A stretch of 64,000 nucleotides of DNA from JAICND01 sp040905905 (lineage in GTDB: Bacteria > Actinomycetota > Acidimicrobiia > Spongiisociales > ZC4RG35), in contig JBBDQN010000051.1 in the NCBI GenBank assembly GCA_040905905.1, positions 1 through 64,000 of the forward strand, written 5' to 3'. Numbering within the stretch: the first letter of the stretch is position 1; each line of letters starts with the position of its first letter. The translations under genes were made by a program, and so were the position numbers. The notes below the pieces were generated by a model. The model was not told the origin of the DNA. It did not search any database and worked only from the letters and a program-made list of their open reading frames with translations. Below, piece by piece: positions 18,162 through 26,023 of the stretch.

Positions 18162-18592
18162 ACGAAGTCATCGATCAACTGGTTCAGGCCGGAGTATTTG
18201 AGTCGGTTCCCCCCGACCCGACCACGGCCCGCCGCTGGCTCGACGAAGCACGCAGGCACACCGAGGCAGCGGCTCGGATCGCCGACATTGACGCCTCCGG
18301 CTCCTATGTCCTCTGTTACGACGCGGCTCGCAAAGCCATTGCCGCGGTCTTGTTGGCGGCCGGCTATCGATCGATGGCCGCGCCGGGCGCTCATGCGGCG
18401 ATCGCGGACGCCGCCGTATCGATGACCTCCAACGCATCCGAGAAAGCCCGGTTCCGTTCGTTCGACAGGATGCGTCGGCAACGAAACAAGTCGGAGTACG
18501 GCCTTCGCGCCTTCAGCATCCTGGAGGTGAACGTTGCCACCGAACTGGCCAAGTGGATCATCGAGTTCGCCGATACCAGACTCGATCGATAG
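18158..18592 (+). CDS. HEPN-domain protein (toxin candidate)
   Basis: A 144-residue helical protein with HEPN features: YVLCYDAARKAIAAVLLAAG in the first helices and RRQRNKSEYG near the end, the RNxxEY-type variant of the HEPN catalytic motif. HEPN toxins are usually RNases. It is translationally coupled to the upstream MNT gene, the standard arrangement for MNT-HEPN systems. Confidence 0.78.
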   Translation: MNEVIDQLVQAGVFESVPPDPTTARRWLDEARRHTEAAARIADIDASGSYVLCYDAARKAIAAVLLAAGYRSMAAPGAHAAIADAAVSMTSNASEKARFRSFDRMRRQRNKSEYGLRAFSILEVNVATELAKWIIEFADTRLDR

Positions 18593-18662
18593 GTGCCTTG
18601 CCACCAAATCAAATCGGCTGATGTCGGTCCGATTGGTTGCCGCCCGATAGAGTCGATCAGCG

Positions 18663-19481
18663 GTGAGCAGCGCAGCACAGCCCGACCAAGCCACAACACC
18701 ATGGTTCAAGGCTCTCCTGCTGATCCAGGTCGTGGTCGGGGGTCTGTTCGGCGTCATCCCCTTCTTTGCCCCGCAACTGGCGGCCGATGCCGCTGGCTAC
18801 ACCGGAGCCGAGCCCTTCATCTATCGCCTCGCTGGGGCCGCGACCCTCGGTTACGCGCTGGCGGCGGCCCTGGCTCTCGCCGCCCCGGCTTGGTACCGCT
18901 TCAAGATCACGGCGGCTGCCACGTACGTGTTCAACGCCGGGGCGGTAGTGGCTGCGCTGATCACGCTCTTCGAAGGCGACAGGAACTTTTGGGTCTGGTT
19001 CATCCTGTTCGCCGCCCTGGCCTTTGTTGTCATCCTCATCTATGTCACACGACGAAACGAAGGGCCACCGGCGCCGGCAGAGCCGAGGCTGGATCAACCG
19101 GCGCGAATGCTGCTGATTTTGGCCACCATTGCGGCGACTTTCTTCGGGTTGGCGCCGCTCTTCGCAGCATCGTCCTTCGCCGAACTCGGTGGCTTTGATC
19201 CATCGGATTTGTTTGTCTATCGATTGGCGGGAGCGGGAACCCTTGGTTACGCCTTTGGCGGGTATATGTTGCTCAAGGACGGCCGCTGGGAGGCGATGAG
19301 GCTGCAGAACCTGGCAGCCATCGTCTTCAACGGTTTCTCGGCAATTGCCGCGTTGATGTACGTCCTGGCCGGCGGCAGTTCAGTCATCGGATGGCTGATC
19401 CTGGTCGCTGCTACTGGATTCACGATCGGATTGTTGGTACTCCACAGCAGACATGGTCGGCTGTCGTCGCCAACCGGGTAA
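18663..19481 (+). CDS. integral membrane protein with internal duplication
   Basis: A 272-residue protein with about eight transmembrane helices in two similar halves. Compare the motif IYRLAGAATLGYALA in the first half with VYRLAGAGTLGYAFG in the second, each preceded by a FG(V/L)xPxFA segment. This points to duplication of a four-helix unit. I know no function. GTG 18663 follows a weak upstream signal. No operon partner is obvious. Confidence 0.7.
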   Translation: MSSAAQPDQATTPWFKALLLIQVVVGGLFGVIPFFAPQLAADAAGYTGAEPFIYRLAGAATLGYALAAALALAAPAWYRFKITAAATYVFNAGAVVAALITLFEGDRNFWVWFILFAALAFVVILIYVTRRNEGPPAPAEPRLDQPARMLLILATIAATFFGLAPLFAASSFAELGGFDPSDLFVYRLAGAGTLGYAFGGYMLLKDGRWEAMRLQNLAAIVFNGFSAIAALMYVLAGGSSVIGWLILVAATGFTIGLLVLHSRHGRLSSPTG

Positions 19482-19483
19482 TT

Positions 19484-19636
19484 AAACCCTGCGGCCGCGC
19501 TCGCCGGAGGCTGCGAACGGCGCTAGCCCATGCCGTTGATTTCGAGACCTGGCGATCGCTCGCCTTGCGCCAAGGTTTGATCGATGCAGAGATCGTCGAC
19601 CTGATGGTCCGGCTGGCTGCCAATGCTTCGGGGTAA
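19484..19636 (+). pseudogene. TetR-type regulator C-terminal remnant
   Basis: About 50 codons read RRRLRTALAHAV, then DFETWRSLALRQGLIDAEIV, then DLMVRLAANA, which is typical of the C-terminal ligand-domain end of TetR/AcrR regulators. No helix-turn-helix precedes it: the frame runs back into the tail of the membrane-protein gene. I interpret it as the remains of a deleted regulator gene. Confidence 0.45.
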
Positions 19637-19676
19637 CGGTCCCCCCGGCCTAGGTGACGAGGCGTATCGTTCAGTT

Positions 19677-22600
19677 GTGGAATACCGCACCTTCCTCCTA
19701 GCCGAGGTGGTCGGCGCTCGTCAGGCCTGGGAGGACCGGCCCGACCAGGTTCCGGCCTGGCTGGGCTTGTGTTCCTCAGCTTTCCGGGAAGCAGTTCTTG
19801 CCCATGATGGGGACGAGTTCCCTCTCGCCGGCGAGCAGTTAGGTGCCGCCTTCGACTCCCCGGAGCAGGCAGTCATGGCAGCCATCAGGGCCCAAGCTGG
19901 GCTAAAAGGGCTTTCCTGGAACGGTTCGGGTCAAGCTTCGGTCCGAATGGCTGTCCATGCCGGCGAGGCCCATCTCCTCGACGGCCGCTTCGTCGGCCCG
20001 GCCCTCTTTCTTGGGTTGGAATTGCTCAAGGCCGCTCGCGGCGGCCAGATCCTGGTTTCATCCAGTGTGGCCCATGGGGGCATGGCGCTCCCCGAAGGTG
20101 CCACCTTTCGCGATCGGGGGACGATCTGGCTCATCGAGGCTTCCACTGCTGAACACGTCTACGACGTAGTTCATCCGGACCTGCCTTCAAACATCCCGAT
20201 CGGGCAGGCTATCGAGGGCCGAGCGTCGGGGCTCGACGTCTATATCCCTCGCGATCGGCGCGTAGCCCTGGCGTTGGGCCAGGCGCTGCCCGAACGAACC
20301 AGCGGTGCGGTCCTCTTCGCCGACGTGTCGAAGTTTTCCTATCTCACCGAATCGCTTCTGGAAACCATGGGCCCTCAACGAGGGGCTGAGGAGCTCACCC
20401 GTCGCCTCAATTCGGTCCTCACCACCGTGGTCCGGGAAGTTCATCGGTACGGGGGCAGCGTCATTGGTTTCGCTGGGGACGGAGTGACCTGTTGGTTCGA
20501 CGGCGACAACGGGCGCCGGGCCACGGCCGCAGCATTAGCGACTCAGCACACCCTGGGTGAATCGCCGAGCGAGCCCGTGTCCGGAGCCGAGCCCCCCCAG
20601 GTGAAGATCGTCGTCACAGCAGGATTGGCCCGTCGATTCCTCGTCGGCGTACCCCGGATTCAGCGCTTCGACGTATTGGCGGGCGGGATCCTCGATCGCA
20701 TGGCCGCGGCCGAAAGGCTGGCCCGCCCCGGCGATGTGCTCATCGGAAGCGAGATCGTCGGTTGGATTCGCGACCAGATCGAGGTCGTCGATTGGCGTCA
20801 CGCCTCGTCCCATCCTCAAGTCGCTGACTCCCAGGTGGCCGACAGCGAGTCGTTTGCCGTGGTGGCCGGTGCCCCGATCGACCTCGCCCAGCCCGTCGAA
20901 CAAGTGACCGTGCCCGCTCTAGCTCAAAATGTGGCCCGGGGTTGGATCAATCCGGTGATCTTCCAGAGGATCGCAGGCGGCGAAGGCGATCTCGTCTCAG
21001 AGCTGCGTCAGGCTGTGGCGTTGTTCGTGAGGTTCAGTGGCATCCAGTATGACTTCGACAACGATGCCGGAACCAAGCTCAACAACTATGTCGAGTGGGT
21101 TCAGAAGACCCTGATCCCTCTCGGTGGATTCGTCATGCAGGTGATCGTGGGGGACAAGGGCAGCTATCTGTACACAGTGTTTGGAGCTCCCCTGGCTTTG
21201 GAGGATGATGCCCTCAGGGCATTGCGGGCCGCCGAGCAGTTGATGGCCATTCCCCCCTTCCTCGACTTCATCAAGAACACCGGAGCCGGCATCAGCCAAG
21301 GGAAGATGCATGCTGGTGTCTTCGGCAGAAGCGATCACAAGACCTATGAGGTCCTAGGTCATGCCGCCAACGTGGCGGCGGCGCTGATGCAGCGGGCCGA
21401 CCCGGGTCGGGTCCTGGTCTCCGCCTCGGTGGCCGAAGCGGGCTTGCCTCATTACAAGTTTCGGTCGCTCGAGTCGGAGCAGATCTTCGAGCTGGTCGGG
21501 CACGAACGTAGTGCCGCCGCCCTCATACCAAAGGGGATGGTCCACACCGACATAGTGGGAAGATCCGACGAGCGGCGCCGACTCCGCGGCTTTCTGGATG
21601 AGTTGTTGGAAGGACGCACGCAGATGGTGGTTATCCAGGGGCCATCTGGCATCGGCAAGTCCAGACTGCTAGTCGACTTAAAGGAACAGGCCGAGGCTCT
21701 CGCCATCCCGACTTTTGCGGGTTCAGGAAACGCCATCGACGCCCGGATCCCGCTCCATGTCTGGAAGGACATATTCGCCGAAGTCCTGGGAGTTCGAGCG
21801 ACCGACGGCGAGCAGACAGTGCGGCTTGCCCTCGAACGGCATCTCGCCAACGCTCCTCAACTGCTGGAGCTCGCCCCGCTGCTCAACCCAGTGCTGCCGA
21901 TCACGCTGCCCGAAACCAAACTGACTGCGCAAATACCGCCCGAGGCCCGCAGCGACAACGCTCTCAACGCGATGATCGGATTTCTGCTGCGGCCCGTGGG
22001 AACCCTGGCGGTGATGTTGATCATCATCGATGATGCCCAATGGCTCGACTCCGCGTCTTGGACTCTGGTCGAGGCCGCCCTCCGGCAGCACCCGTCGCTG
22101 TTGATGGCGGTAGCCACTCGACCTCCCGAATCCTCCGCGGAGGATGACTCCTCCGTCAGCCTTCCGGGTCCCATCCTGGCCTTCATGGATGGCCGGCCGG
22201 AGGCGTTGTTGACCATTGACCCGTTGGGCGACGACGATTTGGTCGAGCTGATCAAGCTTTACATCGCCGTCAAAGAGATCCCCCAGGATTTGAGCTCAGT
22301 GATCCTGGACAGGGCCGAGGGCAACCCGTTCTTCGCCCAGGAACTGATCGGCACCCTCGTCCAACGGGGACTGGTGGTGGTGGAGGATGGGGTGTGCCGT
22401 CTCCTTGGCAAGCCGGAACAGCTGGCCGCTGCGTTCCCCGAGCGGGTGGAAAAGCTGCTCATCAGCCGCCTCGATCACCTCAATCCGGATCATCGAACCA
22501 CTCTGCTGGTGGCAAGCGTCCTTGGCCGGACCTTCGATCTGAAGATGCTTGCCGACGTTCATCCCTCCCAGCCCGGCCAGGAAACTCTGCGGGCCCAGCT

Positions 22601-24311
22601 GGAAGTCTTGGCCGCCTTTGGCCTGCTGGCACTCGAGCATGAACTACCCGAGCTCTCCTACCGGTTCCGCCACGGTCTAACCCACCAGGCCGCCGGTGAC
22701 CTGCTGCCGAGCAAGTTGCGCGGGGAGATTCAGGCCAAGGCTGCGGCTTGGATCGAAGTAAACCAGCGCAACAACCTGGCGCAGTACTACCCAACCCTGG
22801 CGCGCTACTGGGATGCCGCCGGCGCGGTCTCGAAGTCGCTTGGTTTCCTGGAGCTGGCGGCGGAAAACGCCTGGGCTGCGGGTGCGCACCTGGAAGCGAT
22901 CTCGTTCTACACCAGGGCAATCGACCTTGCCCGAGACGGCGGCCATGTCCCGCGGGAGAAGGTGGCGGTGTGGCAGCTCCGACTAGGGGAGATCTACGTC
23001 CACCATCAAAGCGAGGATGTCACCAAGGGCCGCGAGAATCTGGAAGCCGGTCTGACCACTCTCGGTTTGGCGCCTCCGAAGAGCGTTGTCGGGCTGGCTC
23101 TCGGGGTGGTATGGCAGCTCCTGGTCCAGCTCTGGTATCGGTTGCGCGCTCCCAAACAGAATCAAACCCCCGCTTCTTCTGATCGGCTTTTGGAGGCTTC
23201 CCGCGCCTACGAGCGATTAGTGGAGGTGCACTACATCTCAGGAGAAAATCTCCCATCGCTCTACGCCTCCTTACGCGCCCTCAACCTTGCCGAGGCCGCC
23301 GGACCTTCGCCCGAACTCACACGAGGTTGGGCAACTGCCGGCGCTCTCTTCGGGTTTGTTCCGCTGCGAGGACTGGCGTCTCGATACCTCAAGCGGGCGC
23401 TGCATGCCTCAGAGTCAGGGGATCCGGCGGCCGCGGCCTGGGCGTCCCTGGTGGCCGGGTTCTACTACTCGGGTGTGGCCGAGTGGGGCAGTGCCCAGGC
23501 CCTGATGGAGAAGGTGGTTGCCATTTCGGGGCAGGTGGGAGACGGGAGGCGGCTGGAGGACGGCTTGTCGAACCTGATGATCCAGTCGTACTTGCGTGGC
23601 GACATACCTCGTGGGCTACAGCTGACCGAAGAGTTGCATGCCCGGGCGGTGGCCCGACATGCCGATCGGCCGCTTGCCTATTACCTACAGGGCCGGGCCT
23701 ATTGCCTCTTGGGCCTTGGGCAAGCCGAGGAGGCGCGCCAGGTAATCGATCAACTCGAAGATGTTCAGGGCCGGGATCAGCGCTCCGCCGATCAAGCCTT
23801 GATCAATGACACTTACGGCTTGCTGGCCCAAGCCGAATTGCGTCGCGGCAATCTTCGTAAGGCGATCACGGCGGCCGAAATGCTGCTGACGCGCGTGTCG
23901 AGGCAACCACCCAGCAACTACTCGACGATCGCCGCCTACACCGCGCCAGCCGAGGTCTATGCCGAGGCCTGGCGGTTGGCCCCCTTCGATCGCGACATGC
24001 AACGGCAGATGAAAAGAGCTCTCCGCATGCTGAAGAGATACGCCCGCGTGTTTCCGATCGGGCGGCCACAATTGCTCATGTGGCAAGGCATTTTCGAGGA
24101 ATTGCGGGGGCGGCGCGATCGGGCGATGCGCAGTCTGGAGTTGAGCCTGGCGGAAACCGTCAGGCTGGAGATGCGACTCGATGAGATGCGAGTTCTGAGG
24201 GAGTTGGCCCGCTTGGTTGGGGATTCCGACCCAACGGCTAGCGAATACCGACGCCGGGCTGAGAAAATTCTGGCCGAAGTCAGCGTCAGACCAACAACAA
24301 ACGCCGCCTGA
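19677..24311 (+). CDS. soluble-adenylyl-cyclase-like protein (multiple cyclase domains, AAA, TPR)
   Basis: A giant protein of about 1544 residues. In order: a degenerate cyclase-like domain (VEYRTFLLAEVVG onward, about residues 1-170); a cyclase domain with metal site FADVSKFSYL and FAGDGV (about 210-395); a second degenerate cyclase half (LFVRFSGIQYDFDND, VGDKGSYLYTVFGAP, about 435-600); a P-loop ATPase (IQGPSGIGKSRL, about 653-664; LIIIDDAQWLD); and a long TPR-like C-terminus. C1-C2-AAA-TPR and a length near 1600 aa match animal soluble adenylyl cyclase (ADCY10). I prefer GTG 19677 because homology begins there and TATCGT lies six bases upstream; ATG 19623 is the alternative. Confidence 0.82.
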   Translation: MEYRTFLLAEVVGARQAWEDRPDQVPAWLGLCSSAFREAVLAHDGDEFPLAGEQLGAAFDSPEQAVMAAIRAQAGLKGLSWNGSGQASVRMAVHAGEAHLLDGRFVGPALFLGLELLKAARGGQILVSSSVAHGGMALPEGATFRDRGTIWLIEASTAEHVYDVVHPDLPSNIPIGQAIEGRASGLDVYIPRDRRVALALGQALPERTSGAVLFADVSKFSYLTESLLETMGPQRGAEELTRRLNSVLTTVVREVHRYGGSVIGFAGDGVTCWFDGDNGRRATAAALATQHTLGESPSEPVSGAEPPQVKIVVTAGLARRFLVGVPRIQRFDVLAGGILDRMAAAERLARPGDVLIGSEIVGWIRDQIEVVDWRHASSHPQVADSQVADSESFAVVAGAPIDLAQPVEQVTVPALAQNVARGWINPVIFQRIAGGEGDLVSELRQAVALFVRFSGIQYDFDNDAGTKLNNYVEWVQKTLIPLGGFVMQVIVGDKGSYLYTVFGAPLALEDDALRALRAAEQLMAIPPFLDFIKNTGAGISQGKMHAGVFGRSDHKTYEVLGHAANVAAALMQRADPGRVLVSASVAEAGLPHYKFRSLESEQIFELVGHERSAAALIPKGMVHTDIVGRSDERRRLRGFLDELLEGRTQMVVIQGPSGIGKSRLLVDLKEQAEALAIPTFAGSGNAIDARIPLHVWKDIFAEVLGVRATDGEQTVRLALERHLANAPQLLELAPLLNPVLPITLPETKLTAQIPPEARSDNALNAMIGFLLRPVGTLAVMLIIIDDAQWLDSASWTLVEAALRQHPSLLMAVATRPPESSAEDDSSVSLPGPILAFMDGRPEALLTIDPLGDDDLVELIKLYIAVKEIPQDLSSVILDRAEGNPFFAQELIGTLVQRGLVVVEDGVCRLLGKPEQLAAAFPERVEKLLISRLDHLNPDHRTTLLVASVLGRTFDLKMLADVHPSQPGQETLRAQLEVLAAFGLLALEHELPELSYRFRHGLTHQAAGDLLPSKLRGEIQAKAAAWIEVNQRNNLAQYYPTLARYWDAAGAVSKSLGFLELAAENAWAAGAHLEAISFYTRAIDLARDGGHVPREKVAVWQLRLGEIYVHHQSEDVTKGRENLEAGLTTLGLAPPKSVVGLALGVVWQLLVQLWYRLRAPKQNQTPASSDRLLEASRAYERLVEVHYISGENLPSLYASLRALNLAEAAGPSPELTRGWATAGALFGFVPLRGLASRYLKRALHASESGDPAAAAWASLVAGFYYSGVAEWGSAQALMEKVVAISGQVGDGRRLEDGLSNLMIQSYLRGDIPRGLQLTEELHARAVARHADRPLAYYLQGRAYCLLGLGQAEEARQVIDQLEDVQGRDQRSADQALINDTYGLLAQAELRRGNLRKAITAAEMLLTRVSRQPPSNYSTIAAYTAPAEVYAEAWRLAPFDRDMQRQMKRALRMLKRYARVFPIGRPQLLMWQGIFEELRGRRDRAMRSLELSLAETVRLEMRLDEMRVLRELARLVGDSDPTASEYRRRAEKILAEVSVRPTTNAA

Positions 24312-24331
24312 CTGGCGACAACGAGTGGCCG

Positions 24332-24715
24332 CTAAGGAGTCCTGACTCCTTCGGGTACCGAGAAATGGGAGTGCACGACCTTCCACTCGTCATCGATGTT
24401 CTTCAACACGCAGGTCCACCGGCCCAGGTGGCTCCTGGCGCCAAAGTCGAACCGTCCCTCCATCACAGACCAGGCGAGATCCCCCTCGACGTGGACGTCA
24501 GGGGAGGGGCTGAGATCCGCCAACTGCCCCTGAATCCGCGACAGTCCGAAGTCGGATCTGAGGGCCCGCAGGATGTCCCCATGGTTGGTCCAACTTTCAC
24601 CGGCCTTCGTCCCGATGATGTGGGCATCCTCGGCGAAGTGGCTCAGCAACGTCTCATCGTCGTGGGCCATGTAGGCGCTGCGGACCGAATCGATGACCTC
24701 CGATGCCTCTGCCAT
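24332..24715 (-). CDS. SnoaL/DUF4440-like nuclear transport factor 2 fold protein
   Basis: A 127-residue protein with the NTF2-like pattern: helix AEASEVIDSVRSAYMAHD, then LLSHFAEDAHIIGTKAGESWTNHG, then alternating strands ending LGRWTCVLKNIDDEWKVVHSHFS. Family members serve as small-molecule enzymes or ligand binders in varied pathways. ATG 24715 has AAGGAG upstream. A longer reading to 24943 crosses the promoter of the divergent gene and is rejected. Confidence 0.75.
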   Translation of the reverse strand: MAEASEVIDSVRSAYMAHDDETLLSHFAEDAHIIGTKAGESWTNHGDILRALRSDFGLSRIQGQLADLSPSPDVHVEGDLAWSVMEGRFDFGARSHLGRWTCVLKNIDDEWKVVHSHFSVPEGVRTP

Positions 24716-24773
24716 CTGAGTGGCTCCTTCCTTCTGGAAATCGAGACTATCAGCCGCCACCAGCGGCCGTCGG

Positions 24774-24802
24774 CCGACACGACCGCGCTCTTGGTCTATA
24801 CC
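24774..24802 (+). promoter_or_regulatory. promoter of terpenoid-synthase-like gene
   Basis: CCGACA (24774-24779), a 17-base spacer, and TATACC (24797-24802), followed eight bases later by the GTG start at 24811. Spacing implies a leaderless mRNA. Confidence 0.5.
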
Positions 24803-24810
24803 CTTCCGCC

Positions 24811-25767
24811 GTGTATCCGCCCACTCTCCAACGGAGCGCGGCCGAGGGCGTTGCCAAACTCTTTGCCGATCTCGACGAGGCTGTCCCTCACATCTCAGAG
24901 CGGCTCCGTCGCTGGCTCGAGTCCGTGTTTGGCCCGGCGGCATTAGAGGAGGTTTTCATGCGGCCGGACGCCTTCCCGCTTCTGCTGTTCCCCTGGTGGT
25001 TCGAACAATCCGTTCGCGAGCCCGACCCTTCCCTGCACGAAGACTTGTCCACATCCTCAATCAGCGGCTATCTCTATATCCGCTTGATCGACAACCTTAT
25101 GGATGGAGACGCCCCGGCGGACGTAGGTGTCCTGCCGGCTCTCAGCGTGCTTCACACCCGGTTCACGGATCCCTTCCACGAACGGTTCGCACCTTTTCAT
25201 CCGTTTTGGGAAGACTTCCGCACTATCTGGTTTGACACCGCTGAGGTAACCCTGCACGACGCCGCCCTCGCCTCGATCGAAAGAGAGCAGTTCGAGGCCG
25301 TCTCGGCCCGCAAGACCGGTGCGGCCAAGATCCCGTTGGCGGCCGCTGCCCATGCGGTTGGCCGACCAGACCTGTTACCCGACTGGTATCGGTTGGTCGA
25401 ACGCTTTGGCTGTTGGCATCAGATGATGAACGACCTGTTCGGATGGCGAAAAGATCTACGCAACGGGTCAACCACCTATCTGCTGTCCGAGGGACGGCGG
25501 GTGACGCACTCCCCGGAGTCGCTCGAAAGTTGGTTCGCCAACCAAGGCTTCGATTGGGCGGTCGAACAATTGGACGCATGGATGTCTGAGCTTCAGGTCA
25601 TTGGCGACCGCCTTGGATCACCCGCTGTTCTGACCTACCTGAACGTGCGCAAAGCCCTCCTCCACGACCAAGCGGCGAGAGTTCGGTCGGGCTTGCGGGC
25701 GTTGGCCGAACTCGAAAGGGTGGTCGGCCTCAGCGACGCCCGAACTGTGCCAGGACAAGACCGATAG
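24811..25767 (+). CDS. class I terpenoid-synthase-like protein
   Basis: A 318-residue all-helical protein. It has an aspartate-rich segment YIRLIDNLMDGD (about residues 89-100), resembling the first metal motif of class I terpenoid/prenyl synthases, and QMMNDLFGWRKDL (about 204-216), resembling the second (NDxxSxxxE with G and D substitutions). Both metal sites are therefore present in variant form, suggesting ionisation of an isoprenyl diphosphate. I chose GTG 24811 because a promoter -10 lies eight bases upstream; the longer frame to 24703 crosses the divergent promoter. A small NHLP-like gene follows after 28 bases. Product unknown. Confidence 0.6.
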   Translation: MYPPTLQRSAAEGVAKLFADLDEAVPHISERLRRWLESVFGPAALEEVFMRPDAFPLLLFPWWFEQSVREPDPSLHEDLSTSSISGYLYIRLIDNLMDGDAPADVGVLPALSVLHTRFTDPFHERFAPFHPFWEDFRTIWFDTAEVTLHDAALASIEREQFEAVSARKTGAAKIPLAAAAHAVGRPDLLPDWYRLVERFGCWHQMMNDLFGWRKDLRNGSTTYLLSEGRRVTHSPESLESWFANQGFDWAVEQLDAWMSELQVIGDRLGSPAVLTYLNVRKALLHDQAARVRSGLRALAELERVVGLSDARTVPGQDR

Positions 25768-25795
25768 AGTGACCGGGACACTGGGAGGTGCACAG

Positions 25796-26023
25796 ATGGC
25801 CGTTGAACCCGGCAGAGACTATCCGAGCGGTTTTAGCTACTTGGTCGGCAAGGCCGCCTTCGATCCCGAGTTCGCCAGCGCCTTGACCGAGGATCCCCCC
25901 CAAGCGCTGCGCTCGATCGGGATCGAGCCTACTGAGGAGATGCTGCACGCTCTCAGCCACATCGACACCGAAGCCATCAAGGAGTTGGCGGCGGCGTTCG
26001 ACGACAAACCCGGAGTTGTCTAA
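25796..26023 (+). CDS. NHLP/Os1348-like small protein, 75 aa
   Basis: A 75-residue protein with SYLVGKAAFDPEFASALTED, PPQALRSIGIEPTEEMLHAL and ending FDDKPGVV. The DPEF...AL..DP..AL...GI..T.EE pattern is that of the NHLP leader-peptide clan (Os1348/Franean1_4349-type), found as RiPP precursor leaders or as small subunits related to nitrile hydratase alpha and LigA. GGGAGGTG precedes the ATG by six bases. It lies directly behind the class I terpenoid-synthase-like gene and tail-to-tail (four-base overlap) with a terpene-cyclase-like gene. Whether it is a precursor, a carrier or a regulator is unknown. Confidence 0.65.
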   Translation: MAVEPGRDYPSGFSYLVGKAAFDPEFASALTEDPPQALRSIGIEPTEEMLHALSHIDTEAIKELAAAFDDKPGVV

